Assembly: GCA_947588805.1 (NCBI GenBank)
Contig: CANPYR010000021.1
Coordinates: 1 to 39,561 of the forward strand
Source: an uncultured Clostridia bacterium
GTDB taxonomy: Bacteria > Bacillota > Clostridia > Oscillospirales > Ruminococcaceae
Length of the DNA: 39,561 bases
Direction of reading: 5' to 3'
Positions 1 to 7,710 of this stretch are shown piece after piece (positions within the stretch are counted from its first letter, which is position 1; each line of letters opens with the position of its first letter). The translations under genes and the position numbers were made by a program. Below the pieces are notes generated by a model. It saw only the letters and a program-made list of their open reading frames with translations. It was not told where the DNA came from and did not search any database.

Positions 1-441
1 TATGGCGTGATTTGTAGTAGGTTTTCCCGACCTTCCGCGAGCCTGATATGCCGCGCACTGCTTGCGGCTGCAATCTCGCAAATACCACTCGTTCATAATG
101 TTCAGAAACGGCGCGAACTCGTTGCTGTTCTGATCGTTGCTGTCAACGTTATTGCCGACGGCGACGAAATGTACGTCATACTGTCTGAACAGTACCTCGG
201 TATAAAAACCTGTCTGCAAATAGTCCCTGCCGATTCTGGACATATCTTTTACAAGGACGTGCGCCACTTTCCCCGCCTCAATGTCCGAAACAAGCTGCTT
301 CCAAGCGGGTCGCTCGAAGTTGCCGCCCGAGTAGCCGTCGTCGGTATAATGGACAACATTTTCATAGCCTTGCTGGGCGGCGTACCCCTCAAGGTATTTC
401 TTTTGATTGATGATCGAATTGCTGTCGCCGGCAGTGTTTCT
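1..441 (-). pseudogene. Serine site-specific recombinase fragment (Tn4451/TnpX or large resolvase type)
   Basis: The minus strand reads, without a stop, a typical large serine recombinase resolvase domain: NSIINQKKYLEGYAAQQGY, then DDGYSGGNFERPAW, KDMSRIGRDYLQTGFYTE, and the well-conserved PFLNIMNEWYLRD. It continues through the left edge of the window. The N-terminal beta strand with the Y-x-R-x-S catalytic serine, expected about 25 residues before NSIINQ, is absent: the similarity begins almost at the stop codon of the next gene upstream (444). No ATG with a ribosome site is present, only a GTG overlapping that stop. The family cuts and rejoins DNA to excise or insert transposons and ICEs. 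Without the nucleophile this piece should be inactive. The broken junction at about 441-447 probably marks a deletion or insertion end. Confidence 0.8.
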
Positions 442-443
442 AA

Positions 444-1498
444 TCACGCTTCCTGCGAATAATGCAGGGCTAGCAAAGCCCGAAATGTTATGTCGCAAAA
501 TCTCCGCGTCGGGTTTTTCCAATCAATTTCAAGCTGCTGTCCGCTGTATGTGCCGAAGCCTTTTAACTGACTTTCTGCAATCGGAGCCATACATATCCCA
601 TCATTATCGACAAAACTCTGCAAAATTTTTATTTCCCTTTGCAACGCTTCAAGATACGGCGCTAACCCGCATCGGCATAACCATTCTAATCTATCCAAAT
701 ATGTATAATGTACCCCGTTTTCTTCAAGCCCGAGCCGATACCCCTCTTTTATGCAGCCTGTCGTGCCGAGCACATAGCCGACCCATGAATCTCCGCCGAC
801 CTGCTTCTCGGGGCGATCTGTACGCATAAGCTGTTTAAATGATTTCGCAAGCATTTGTATATTTTCATCGGTTTTCCAAGAATCAGTATGGGCAAGAATA
901 TCAAGATGATAATAGCAGGGCCATTTTTCATAATCGTTAAATACGCGTTTCTCTTTCCCGCCGATCTTCCTGATTTTCGTTATATCTAAAATCGAATCCA
1001 CTTCAAGCACGCGCTTAAACGAATCAAGCGCCAACTGTATCTGCGGCTTTATATCGACACATCATCGTAACCTGCACGGGCAATACAGGCGCAGCGAATG
1101 ATATTCTGACCGTTTGCGGCATAGCGGAACTCGTCAAAATATCTTCCCTTTGTGCGATAGCAAGGGTCGTTCAGCTTGGTGGTGACAAAGGCTTCCATAG
1201 CCTTTTTCAAAACAGGCGTATCTTTGTATACAAGCTTTTCGCCCAAGTACTTTGTACCCACCTCTTGATTCTCATAAGGCCCTGCGATTTTATTTGGCCC
1301 GTGAAAACCGTCGCCGAGCCAACCGTTTTCCTTTTGGCAGGCTATGATAGATTGTATGATCGGCTCATTCAAAATTTCCGCCTGCAATTGATCCTTTTCG
1401 GAGACAGATAATTCCTCGTGCAGCACCTCCGACCTGACGCGATAGCGAATAGACGGGTTAGCGTTAGTTAGTAAAAAATTGATCATTTTATCTTTCAT
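444..1498 (-). pseudogene. Helical-toroid (prenyltransferase/terpene-cyclase-like fold) hypothetical protein, frameshifted
   Basis: Two adjacent open frames together make one protein. The first (1498 to 1050) starts MKDKMINFLLTNANPSIRYR behind an AAGGAG ribosome site and ends ...IARAGYDDVSI; the second runs on as ...DIKPQIQLALDSFKRVLEV to a stop at 444. The join is at about 1048-1056, where the coding strand reads GATGATGTGTCGATATAAAG; removing one GT of the GTGT restores DDVDIKPQIQ. A 2-bp duplication is therefore the likely lesion. The repeated helical pairs, NGWLGDGFHG-like turn and the GGDSWVGY motif resemble uncharacterised alpha/alpha-toroid proteins of Clostridia related to squalene cyclase or lanthionine-synthetase-like folds; this is recognition by pattern and no substrate is known. 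The downstream end abuts the recombinase fragment. Confidence 0.6.
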
Positions 1499-1663
1499 AT
1501 TTTTTTCTCCTTGATGTAGTGGGCAATAACAAATTTTCATCAAACATTTTGGCGATGTTTCATCTGAAATATCTTCATTGCCCATCTTTTACTAAAAATT
1601 GTATCATAAATAAATTCAAACTTCAATATTAAATTAAAATCTTCAATTCAAAAATGTATTACG

Positions 1664-2110
1664 ATGATAGCTCTTGCTATGTCGATGAGCGGCAAGCCCA
1701 CGGCTATGAATATGTCGTTTCAGCGGGGGTATGCCGAGCGTTTTGACTGGCTGAAACAGCAGTTCACCGACTGGATATTCATTTTCTCGACGAGCCTGCT
1801 TTATTACGAGGGAAGCGATGACGAGGACACAAAGGAGCTTTTCAGACAGGCGATGGCCGCGTTCGACGGTAATGCTCCAACATACCACATCGAGCTGCGC
1901 GATAAGCCGACGGTCGTCTGGGATTTCCATTCGCTGCTTTTGATGATACAGATGATGTTCAGCACAATGCTGACTGATGAGAAAAACCCGCTGCGGCTTT
2001 GTAAGCACTGCAACAAAGTCTTTGAGGCGAAACGCCCCGACAACCTCTTTTGCAGCGCAGAATGCAAAAACAGGTTTAATGTTTATAAGTCGAGAAACAA
2101 GGATAAATAA
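1664..2110 (+). CDS. Hypothetical protein with C-terminal CxxC-x(n)-CxxxC zinc motif, probably N-terminally truncated
   Basis: About 148 residues. The C-terminal 35 residues hold LCKHCNKVFEAKRPDNLFCSAECKNRF, a four-cysteine (CxxC...CxxxC) putative zinc site followed by a basic tail. The middle section (DWLKQQFTDWIFIFSTSLLYY, WDFHSLLLMIQMMFS) is predicted helical. Proteins like this are common near integrated elements in gut Clostridia; I do not know a function. There is no convincing ribosome site before the ATG at 1664 and the first 25 residues look like the inside of a longer protein, so this is probably a 5'-truncated remnant. It converges on tnpV with one shared terminator between them. 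Confidence 0.5.
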   Translation: MIALAMSMSGKPTAMNMSFQRGYAERFDWLKQQFTDWIFIFSTSLLYYEGSDDEDTKELFRQAMAAFDGNAPTYHIELRDKPTVVWDFHSLLLMIQMMFSTMLTDEKNPLRLCKHCNKVFEAKRPDNLFCSAECKNRFNVYKSRNKDK

Positions 2111-2140
2111 AAAGCCGCCCTCAAGCGTTTGCCTGAGGGC
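2105..2140 (-). terminator. Rho-independent terminator of tnpV (possibly bidirectional)
   Basis: GCCCTCA (2117-2123) pairs with TGAGGGC (2134-2140). On the minus strand the stem is followed by GGCTTTTTATTTA. It lies directly after the tnpV stop (2146) and overlaps the 3' end of the convergent zinc-motif gene. Confidence 0.75.
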
Positions 2141-2145
2141 AGTTG

Positions 2146-2496
2146 TTAAAGTGTGTAAATTAGCTCTGCAAGAACGATTTCTTCCGCTCGGCTGCGAATA
2201 CTGTTCATCTTGCGGACCCATTCAAGCTGGTCTGACGCCTTTAACGATTCAGTAACGCCATCGCTTTCGGCAAGCATCGAAACTATTCGCTCCAGACGTG
2301 CTTGACAGGAAACCTCAACCTCTGCGAGATGTTCCCAAAGAGAACCGCTAAGCAGCATATCGTTATATACGCCACGGTGATTTTCTTTCAGAAACTTCTG
2401 CCGAAGCCGAGAGTAGTGACCAAAATGCAATGCTTCGTCACAATATGCAATATTTGGCAGGAGATAATCGCCGATAGTGGTATAACCTATAGCCAT
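2146..2496 (-). CDS. tnpV: Transposon-encoded protein TnpV
   Basis: A 116-residue protein starting MAIGYTTIGDYLLPNIAY behind AAAGGAGGGG; an in-frame ATG six codons earlier overlaps that ribosome site and is less likely. The pattern Y-G-(x)R-R-(x)KFLKENHRGVYNDMLLSG-L-EHL, then RLERIVSMLAE, VTESLKASDQLEWVRKMNSIRSRAEEIVLAELIY, matches the small TnpV protein of Tn4451-type and related Clostridial transposons. Its molecular role is not established. Length is usual for the family and the frame is intact. It sits among broken transposon genes, including the recombinase fragment at 1-441, so it is probably a leftover of the same element, and its expression is uncertain. Confidence 0.8.
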   Translation of the reverse strand: MAIGYTTIGDYLLPNIAYCDEALHFGHYSRLRQKFLKENHRGVYNDMLLSGSLWEHLAEVEVSCQARLERIVSMLAESDGVTESLKASDQLEWVRKMNSIRSRAEEIVLAELIYTL

Positions 2497-2599
2497 AGCC
2501 CCTCCTTTCGCCATTTTTCTGCTCCTTTCCTCATAACTCGCTATTTCCGCAAATGAGCCGTCAGCTATGATATATTAGGTGTGATTCTCACCCTTTATA

Positions 2600-3078
2600 T
2601 CATACATCTTCTGAAACTTGATGACACGCTATAATACGCGGTTTGCGGGAAGCCATCGACATCAAATAAGCATTCTCTTTAGTTTCCGTTTTAGGCTTTT
2701 TGCCTATGAACCAGTAAAGCTCGTCAAGCTCGTTAAACTTCTGAAAATCGTCAATTTTACTAAAAGCCCCAGAAGTCTTCAAGCGGTTTTTCGGCACTTT
2801 GTTGATTGATTATTTCATTTTTTATCCAGTTATAGACATTTGCCTTATTAAATCCAAGGTGTGACCTGCCTGTCTTCCGCATGAGCCTGAGAAAAGCATT
2901 TCAATTGCGAGTTCTCCGGATATTCATGCTGCTTCGGTGCGGGAGCGTAGTAACGCTTGCAATCGTTGTAGTAATATTTCTGTGACCCCGACTTGTTTTT
3001 GCCATATTTGACCTGACGTTCGTGCTTGCCGCATTTTGGACTATATATGTTTTCATCAATTTTTGCTACTCTCGACAT
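2600..3078 (-). pseudogene. IS1-family-like transposase remnant
   Basis: Starts MSRVAKIDENIYSPKCGKHE behind GAGGTGATAAAA. A zinc-ribbon-like stretch (CxxC, then YYYNDCKRYYAPAPKQHEYPE) is the InsA-type N-terminal domain. The frame then breaks: ELAIEMLFSGS follows in a second frame, MRKTGRSHLGFNKANVYNWIKNE (the helix-turn-helix) in a third, and FNELDELYWFIGKKPKTETKENAY in a fourth segment. The last part carries the first Asp of the DDE catalytic triad (ELDELYW); the sequence ends before the second Asp. At least three frameshifts and loss of the C-terminal half make it dead. Terminal inverted repeats were not recognised. Confidence 0.8.
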
Positions 3079-3186
3079 TTTTATCACCTCGATGATATTA
3101 TAGCATATTGTGAGCGAGTTGGGCACTCCCTCCCAGCCTATCCTCCCCTCGCAGTCCTCCCCCATCCCCTAAAATTCAAAAAACAC

Positions 3187-3215
3187 TTGATTTTTTCTGC
3201 GAAATATGATATTAT
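3187..3215 (+). promoter_or_regulatory. lexA promoter
   Basis: TTGATT at 3187-3192, a 17-bp spacer and TATTAT at 3210-3215. Transcription should start near 3222, inside the LexA-box-like palindrome that follows. Confidence 0.6.
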
Positions 3216-3221
3216 TAAAAA

Positions 3222-3233
3222 GAACTAATGTTT
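3222..3233. promoter_or_regulatory. Candidate LexA operator (Firmicute SOS box)
   Basis: GAAC-TAAT-GTTT matches the Gram-positive SOS box core GAAC-N4-GTTC at all but the last base. It covers the expected transcription start of lexA, which is where an autoregulatory operator would act. Confidence 0.6.
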
Positions 3234-3249
3234 ACAAAGGAGGATGGCG

Positions 3250-3843
3250 ATGGCTTTAAGCGAAAAGGACAGGCGGGTTTATGAATACGTCAGCTCTCGA
3301 ATTGCCGAGGGATTCGTGCCGTCGGTCAGGGAAATCTGCGGCGAGCTCGGATTTAAATCCACTTCAACCGCGCACCGCTCCCTGCAAAGGCTCTGCGACG
3401 AGGGCCTTTTGGAAAAGCAGGGCGATAATCTCAACCGCGCAATACGTCTCAAGGGAGACGGAAGCATCCGCGTTCCGATAATCGGGACCGTCACCGCCGG
3501 CCAGCCGATCACCGCTATCGAACAGATAGAGGGATATCTCGGCTTTAAGCCAGAAAAGCACTACGAAGGGAAGCTTTTCGCGCTTAAGGTCCGCGGTGAA
3601 TCGATGATAAACGCCGCTATTTTAGACGGCGATACGGTGATCGTAGAACAGTCTCCCGTCGCGGAAAACGGGGATATCGTGGTTGCGATGACGCCGGAAG
3701 GCGAAGCGACCGTTAAAAGATTCTATAAAGAAAACGGACGGTTCAGGCTTCAACCCGAAAACGATCTGATGCCGCCGATCTTTCTTGACGAGGTATCGAT
3801 TCTTGGCAGAGTCGTCGCGGTCGTCAGATACATAGACTATTGA
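3250..3843 (+). CDS. lexA: LexA repressor, SOS response regulator
   Basis: Represses SOS genes and inactivates itself by cleavage when RecA filaments form on damaged DNA. The 197-residue protein has the winged helix domain first (RRVYEYVSSRIAEGFVPSVREIC, recognition helix around STSTAHRSLQRL, residues 35-50). The cleavage bond Ala83-Gly84 lies in GTVTAGQP, and the peptidase dyad is Ser118 (RGESM) and Lys156 (ATVKRF). All key residues are present. The ATG at 3250 is chosen over the one at 3244, because AAAGGAGG ends at 3243, leaving 6 nt to 3250 but none to 3244. A LexA-box-like palindrome upstream suggests autoregulation. The Nudix gene follows after 10 bp and is probably co-transcribed. Confidence 0.95.
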   Translation: MALSEKDRRVYEYVSSRIAEGFVPSVREICGELGFKSTSTAHRSLQRLCDEGLLEKQGDNLNRAIRLKGDGSIRVPIIGTVTAGQPITAIEQIEGYLGFKPEKHYEGKLFALKVRGESMINAAILDGDTVIVEQSPVAENGDIVVAMTPEGEATVKRFYKENGRFRLQPENDLMPPIFLDEVSILGRVVAVVRYIDY

Positions 3844-3853
3844 GGTGACGGAA

Positions 3854-4408
3854 ATGGATTCGCATTTATTTGAGAAAACCCTCTCGACCGAACAGATTTA
3901 TGACGGCGTAGTGGTAAAGCTTTGGCGCGATAAGGTGATGCTTGAGGACGGGAAGGAATCGGTGAGAGAGATCATAAAGCACCCGGGCGGGGTATGCGTT
4001 CTGCCGCTTGACAGCGACGGAAATATTTACATGGTCAAGCAGTTCAGATATCCGTTCAAGACAGTTCTTACGGAGATCCCGGCCGGAAAGAAAGAGCCCG
4101 GCGAAGAGCCGCTTCAGTGCGGAATCCGCGAGCTTTCGGAGGAGATCGGCGCGACTGCGGAAAAATTCACTCTGATCGGAAAGCTCTATCCGACGGTCGC
4201 TTATGATACCGAGACGATCTGGATGTATCTTGCGGAGGGCCTGAGCTTTTCAGGCGGCCAGCATCTTGACCCGGAGGAATTTGTGGACGTGGTAAAGGTT
4301 CCGTATCAGAAGGCGTATGAGATGGTCTTGCGGGATGAGATCCCGGACGCGAAAACGCAGATAGCGATTCTTCGTGCAAAGGGAATTTTGGATTTGCGGG
4401 GCAAATAG
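3854..4408 (+). CDS. Nudix hydrolase, ADP-ribose pyrophosphatase type
   Basis: Probably hydrolyses ADP-ribose to AMP and ribose-5-phosphate. The 184-residue protein has a complete Nudix box (G-x5-E-x7-REL-x-EE-x-G) at residues 78-100, from GKKEPGE to RELSEEIGA, preceded by the VKQFRYP strand and followed by the YPTVAYDTET loop, both usual for NudF-type enzymes. The ATG at 3854 has GAGGTGA six bases upstream; a GTG at 3845 lies inside that ribosome site. It sits 10 bp after lexA in the same direction, so it is likely read from the lexA promoter. Substrate is assigned from family pattern only. Confidence 0.88.
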   Translation: MDSHLFEKTLSTEQIYDGVVVKLWRDKVMLEDGKESVREIIKHPGGVCVLPLDSDGNIYMVKQFRYPFKTVLTEIPAGKKEPGEEPLQCGIRELSEEIGATAEKFTLIGKLYPTVAYDTETIWMYLAEGLSFSGGQHLDPEEFVDVVKVPYQKAYEMVLRDEIPDAKTQIAILRAKGILDLRGK

Positions 4409-4654
4409 CGGCGGGAAGTGCGGATAGTGCGGACAGTTGCGGATGGGAGCCGCGCGTTTATGCGCGAGGATGGGTAAACGGAAGGTTGAGGGCGGGATGT
4501 TGGGGTAGGATATGCTCTGTAATGATAGCATGCATAAAGAAATCGGATTTCGGAATTTCTTCGTAGAAGAATTAAAAACGGGAATAGTTTGTGCGGAACG
4601 GGCGCTCTCGGATATTCCCGCTTATAAATAATCCTAAGACAAAAATCTAAAATC
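4409..4654 (+). repeat. Gene-free stretch with short 9-bp tandem repeat at the Nudix 3' end
   Basis: Immediately after the TAG stop the sequence repeats GTGCGGATA, GTGCGGACA, GTTGCGGAT (about 4417-4444). The rest to 4654 shows no gene. This resembles, with a longer period, the 7-8 bp arrays at other gene ends in the window. Confidence 0.4.
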
Positions 4655-4696
4655 AAAAGCGCAAAGTACCGGGTTTTCCCATGCTTTGTGCTTTTT
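4655..4696. terminator. Bidirectional terminator after lexA-nudix
   Basis: AAAAGCGCAAAG (4655-4666) and CTTTGTGCTTTTT (about 4684-4696) form a long stem with a TTTT-containing loop. It has a T-run on the plus strand and, on the minus strand, follows the stop of the small reading frame at 4695. Confidence 0.65.
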
Positions 4697-4928
4697 ACGT
4701 TTTTAGAGCGTTAGTTATTAGTTCTGCTATTCCGATACACTCTTTCGCAGTCAAGCCAAACCAAATTGACAACGTTACAACATTCAATGCTCGAATAAAC
4801 TCTTTTTGTGAGCGTATAAATCGCCCGCATTTAGGCGAAAAAAGTGAGAATCGGAAAGCGGTTAGCAACGGCGAATCATCAAAAGCAGCGGGATTGAGCG
4901 CCCGCAGCTCATGCAAATCGGTTTTCAT
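4695..4928 (-). CDS. Possible small hypothetical protein (77 aa)
   Basis: An open frame of 77 codons, ending ALNVVTLSIWFGLTAKECIGIAELITNALKT, whose stop lies exactly at the edge of a strong terminator. The C-terminal half looks like an amphipathic helix. Against it: no ribosome site precedes the ATG and I do not recognise a family. It may be part of a dispersed repeat rather than a gene. Confidence 0.25.
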   Translation of the reverse strand: MKTDLHELRALNPAAFDDSPLLTAFRFSLFSPKCGRFIRSQKEFIRALNVVTLSIWFGLTAKECIGIAELITNALKT

Positions 4929-4982
4929 CTAAAAATTGCCGAATTATCGATTAAGCGCTCTAAATAATCCCCGAACCGTCTT

Positions 4983-5042
4983 CTTTGCCGAAGGCAAAAC
5001 CTTGAAATTCCGACATCTGATTTCTGACCTCTGTCTTCTTGA
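4983..5042 (+). repeat. Hairpin plus TTCTGAC-type 7-bp array, distal copy upstream of the GH5 gene
   Basis: TTTGCC-GAA-GGCAAA (4984-4998) then ACCTTGAAATTCCGACATCT and further TGATTTC/TGACCTC units with a 7-bp period. Oriented towards the GH5 gene at 5256. The stem differs from those of the other copies but is still paired. Confidence 0.6.
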
Positions 5043-5089
5043 ATGCGGGAGTGTCTAAATCGCCCGCATTATTCATTATTTTAAAAATC

Positions 5090-5169
5090 GTCGCCATAGG
5101 CGACACCTTGAAGTTCTGACATCTGACATCTGACTTCTGTATTCTTGATGTGGCCGCCTTGGCCACATC
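5090..5169 (+). repeat. Hairpin, TTCTGAC-type 7-bp array and GATGTGGCC hairpin upstream of the GH5 promoter
   Basis: GTCGCC-ATA-GGCGAC (5090-5104), CCTTGAAG, then CTGACAT CTGACAT CTGACTT CTG (5116-5140) and a perfect 9-bp stem GATGTGGCC-GCCTT-GGCCACATC (5147-5169). The -35 box begins 15 bp later. The same module lies in the opposite strand upstream of metG (34655-34711). Confidence 0.75.
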
Positions 5170-5183
5170 TGAATGCCCCTCCC

Positions 5184-5212
5184 TTGACTTTTTCTCCTCT
5201 CTGATATATAAT
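5184..5212 (+). promoter_or_regulatory. Promoter of the GH5 lipoprotein gene
   Basis: TTGACT (5184-5189), 17-bp spacer, TATAAT (5207-5212); 44 bp before the start codon. Confidence 0.8.
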
Positions 5213-5255
5213 TATTAAAACGCTCTCTGAGCGAAGAGTGAAAGGAGACCTTGCT

Positions 5256-6446
5256 ATGAAAAAAATTATCGCTTTACTCCTTGCGGGCCTGCTCGCTTTG
5301 ACGGCTTCGGGCTGCTCGGAAAATAAAAAAGCTCCGGATATTTCCGAAAACAGCCATAACTCGGCTTCGGAAAGCTCCGAGAAATATACTATGGACGAGA
5401 TCCTTGATGAAATGGGCCTTGGGTGGAATCTCGGGAATACTCTTGACGCGCCCGACGGCGAAACCTCTTGGGGACAGCCGGTCACGACTAAGGAAATGAT
5501 AGATAAGATTCATGAGCTCGGATTCAATACTATCCGGATCCCGACCTCGTGGGGACTTCATACCTCCGGCGCGCCCGACTATACGATAGAGGAGGAGTGG
5601 ATGCAAAGAGTTGAGGAGATCGTTAATTACGCCCTTTCTGACGACATGTTCGTGATCCTTAACTCCCATCACGATAACGACTTCTACTACCCTACCAAGG
5701 AGCATAGCGAGGAGAGCGTGAATTATATCGAAAAGATCTGGACTCAGATCGCGGAACGCTTTAAGAATTACGATCAGCACCTTATCTTCCAGTCGATGAA
5801 CGAGCCGAGACTTACCGGCACTAATAACGAGTGGTGGATAGATTATAATAATCAGCAGTGCCTTGAGGCTATCGAGGTGATAAACGACTGCAACCAGAAG
5901 TTTGTGGACGTCGTGCGCGCGTCTGGCGCTGAGAACGCGGACAGATTCCTTCTCTGCTCTTCATACTGCGGCTCCCCGGAATATTCCCTTCAGGACCCGT
6001 ATAAGCTGCCCAAGGACAGCGCAGAGGGAAAGCTTATGATATCCGTGCACGCCTATACTCCTTATAATTTGGCTATGAATTCGGACCCGAGCTACCGCAC
6101 CTTCGGCGAAGCGGAAAAGCGCGAGCTTGACAGCGTTATGCAAAGGCACTACGATAAGTACGGCAAGAACGGCGTGGGAGTAATTATAGACGAGATGGGG
6201 ATAATAAATAAGAATAACCCCTATGACCGCCAGGATTGGGCCGCTTACTTCGTTGCAAAGGCGAAGAGTTTAAACGAGGTCTGCGTTTGGTGGGATAACG
6301 GAAACGTAACGCCCGGAAATGAATCCTACGGCCTTTTCAACAGAAACGCGCTTGAGATCTTCGAGGAGTCAAAAGCCCCCTACGACGGCTTAATGACGGG
6401 CTTAAGCACTCCTCTTGACGAAATAAAATCATCAAAACCCGAATAG
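5256..6446 (+). CDS. GH5 endo-glucanase-like lipoprotein (cellulase family)
   Basis: Predicted extracytoplasmic beta-glycanase that cuts cellulose, beta-glucan or related polymers. The 396-residue protein starts MKKIIALLLAGLLALTASGC behind AAAGGAG; Cys20 fits a lipobox, so it is probably anchored to the outer face of the membrane. After a Ser/Asn/Glu-rich linker (21-45) comes one GH5 domain: MGLGWNLGNTLDAP (53-66), NTIRIPTSW (91-99), LNSHHDN (135-141), the general acid/base Glu183 in FQSMNEPR, HAYTPY (265-270), and the nucleophile Glu313 in IIDEMGI, followed by VWWDNG. All usual GH5 catalytic residues are there. No carbohydrate-binding module or dockerin is visible. The second GH5 gene 134 bp downstream is a paralogue. 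A 77-bp heptad array follows the stop directly. Confidence 0.92.
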   Translation: MKKIIALLLAGLLALTASGCSENKKAPDISENSHNSASESSEKYTMDEILDEMGLGWNLGNTLDAPDGETSWGQPVTTKEMIDKIHELGFNTIRIPTSWGLHTSGAPDYTIEEEWMQRVEEIVNYALSDDMFVILNSHHDNDFYYPTKEHSEESVNYIEKIWTQIAERFKNYDQHLIFQSMNEPRLTGTNNEWWIDYNNQQCLEAIEVINDCNQKFVDVVRASGAENADRFLLCSSYCGSPEYSLQDPYKLPKDSAEGKLMISVHAYTPYNLAMNSDPSYRTFGEAEKRELDSVMQRHYDKYGKNGVGVIIDEMGIINKNNPYDRQDWAAYFVAKAKSLNEVCVWWDNGNVTPGNESYGLFNRNALEIFEESKAPYDGLMTGLSTPLDEIKSSKPE

Positions 6447-6523
6447 AGATCGGATATAAAAATTTAGATATAAAATATTAGATATTAAGAATTAAGTATT
6501 AAGTATTAAATATCGGATATCGG
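6447..6523 (+). repeat. Heptad tandem array directly after the GH5 stop codon
   Basis: Starting with the base after the TAG stop, the sequence divides into eleven 7-base units: AGATCGG, ATATAAA, AATTTAG, ATATAAA, ATATTAG, ATATTAA, GAATTAA, GTATTAA, GTATTAA, ATATCGG, ATATCGG. The period holds without a slip over 77 bp although the units diverge. TAG or TAA triplets recur in all three frames. Confidence 0.85.
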
Positions 6524-6580
6524 GACTGTCGGAGGACAGATTCATCCGAACGCTTCTTTTTTCCGGAACGGAGGATAACT

Positions 6581-7603
6581 ATGGACAGAAAAATTTCCGA
6601 TTCGCTTATAAGCGATATGCGGCTTGGCTGGAACCTCGGCAACACGCTTGACGCTCCTGCGGGAGAGACCTCCTGGGGCAACCCTCCCACGACTCGCGAG
6701 ATGATAAAAGCGGTGCGGGCGCTCGGCTTCAATACGGTTAGGATTCCGGTATCATGGCGCCGCCATATGGATGAAAATCATATAATTGAGCCGGAATTTA
6801 TGCAAAGAGTCAAGGAAATAACCGGCTGGACGCTCGAAGAAGGGATGTACGCGATACTTAACATCCATCACGACAACCACGAGTTCCAGCCCACCGACGA
6901 AGGCGCAAAGCGAGGGAAGAAGTATCTTTCCGACGTATGGATACAGATAGCGGAGAGCTTCGGGGAAGCGTCGGGAAAGCTTATTTTCGAGGGCATGAAC
7001 GAGCCGAGGATGATAAGAGACAAGAACGAATGGCATCTTGACATGAACGACGAAAGGTGCCGAAAGGCTGCGGAGTATATAAACGAATTCAACCAAACCT
7101 TTGTCGATACCGTCAGAGCGACCGGCGGGAGGAATGCTGAGAGATTTCTTATGGTTCCCTCCTACGCCGCAGGTCCCGCGCACGCGTTTGATCCTTCGTT
7201 CAGAATGCCTGAGGATCCCGCGGACAGGATGATAGCTTCCATTCACGTATACGACCCGCAGGGGCTTGCGCTGACGCCGGATCCCGAAAAGACGGAATTC
7301 AACCGACACGCTGAGAAGGTGCTTGATGAGATATTCTCAAAAGCGTACGAAAAATTTGTCTCAAAAGGAGTGCCGGTAATATTCGGAGAGATGGGGATCA
7401 TAGATAAAAATAACCCGACCGACAGGTACGAGTGGTGCAGATATTTCGTCAAAAACGCGCGCGAGCACGGTACGCTCTCCGTCTGGTGGGACAACGGCGG
7501 CCGTGATTTCAAGCTTCTTGACCGCAGAGCTCTTAAGCTCTGCCCGAGCGGGGAGTACGTAATGAGCGGGTTGCTTTTAGAGGATAGAAGGTTAGAGGGT
7601 TAG
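6581..7603 (+). CDS. GH5 endo-glucanase-like enzyme without signal peptide
   Basis: A 340-residue paralogue of the upstream GH5 protein. It begins MDRKISDSLISDMRLGWNLG at a good ribosome site (GGAGG, then ATAACT), so it has no signal peptide or linker and is probably cytoplasmic or non-classically released. Catalytic Glu141 (FEGMNEPR) and Glu270 (IFGEMGI) are present, as are NTVRIPVSW, NIHHDNHE, IHVYDP and VWWDNGG. A role in hydrolysing imported oligosaccharides is inference. The last residues (LLLEDRRLEG) and the stop are encoded by a GTTAGAGG repeat array, which suggests that the array replaced or extended the original C-terminus. Both genes probably arose by tandem duplication; whether this one has its own promoter is unclear. 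Confidence 0.9.
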   Translation: MDRKISDSLISDMRLGWNLGNTLDAPAGETSWGNPPTTREMIKAVRALGFNTVRIPVSWRRHMDENHIIEPEFMQRVKEITGWTLEEGMYAILNIHHDNHEFQPTDEGAKRGKKYLSDVWIQIAESFGEASGKLIFEGMNEPRMIRDKNEWHLDMNDERCRKAAEYINEFNQTFVDTVRATGGRNAERFLMVPSYAAGPAHAFDPSFRMPEDPADRMIASIHVYDPQGLALTPDPEKTEFNRHAEKVLDEIFSKAYEKFVSKGVPVIFGEMGIIDKNNPTDRYEWCRYFVKNAREHGTLSVWWDNGGRDFKLLDRRALKLCPSGEYVMSGLLLEDRRLEG

Positions 7604-7614
7604 AGGGTTAGAAA
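7575..7614 (+). repeat. GTTAGAGG octad array across the stop of the second GH5 gene
   Basis: Five in-phase 8-base units: TTTTAGAG, GATAGAAG, GTTAGAGG, GTTAGAGG, GTTAGAAA. The stop codon TAG (7601-7603) is inside the fourth unit. Confidence 0.85.
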
Positions 7615-7710
7615 TTATTAGGGGTTACGGAGAAAAAAGTCAGAAGCCGGACATGCGGTTAAGCTGTCTGCTTCTGATTTTTGCTATTAGCTTGTATCCG
7701 AGCCGGGCAG

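Noticed and set aside
1643..2221. Minus-strand frame opposite the zinc-motif gene
   Set aside because: The plus-strand frame has a clear CxxC...CxxxC motif; the minus frame has none and overlaps the tnpV terminator.
6447..6523. Possible CRISPR-like or satellite array
   Set aside because: Units are 7 bp with no spacers; no cas genes in the window. It is a degenerate tandem repeat.
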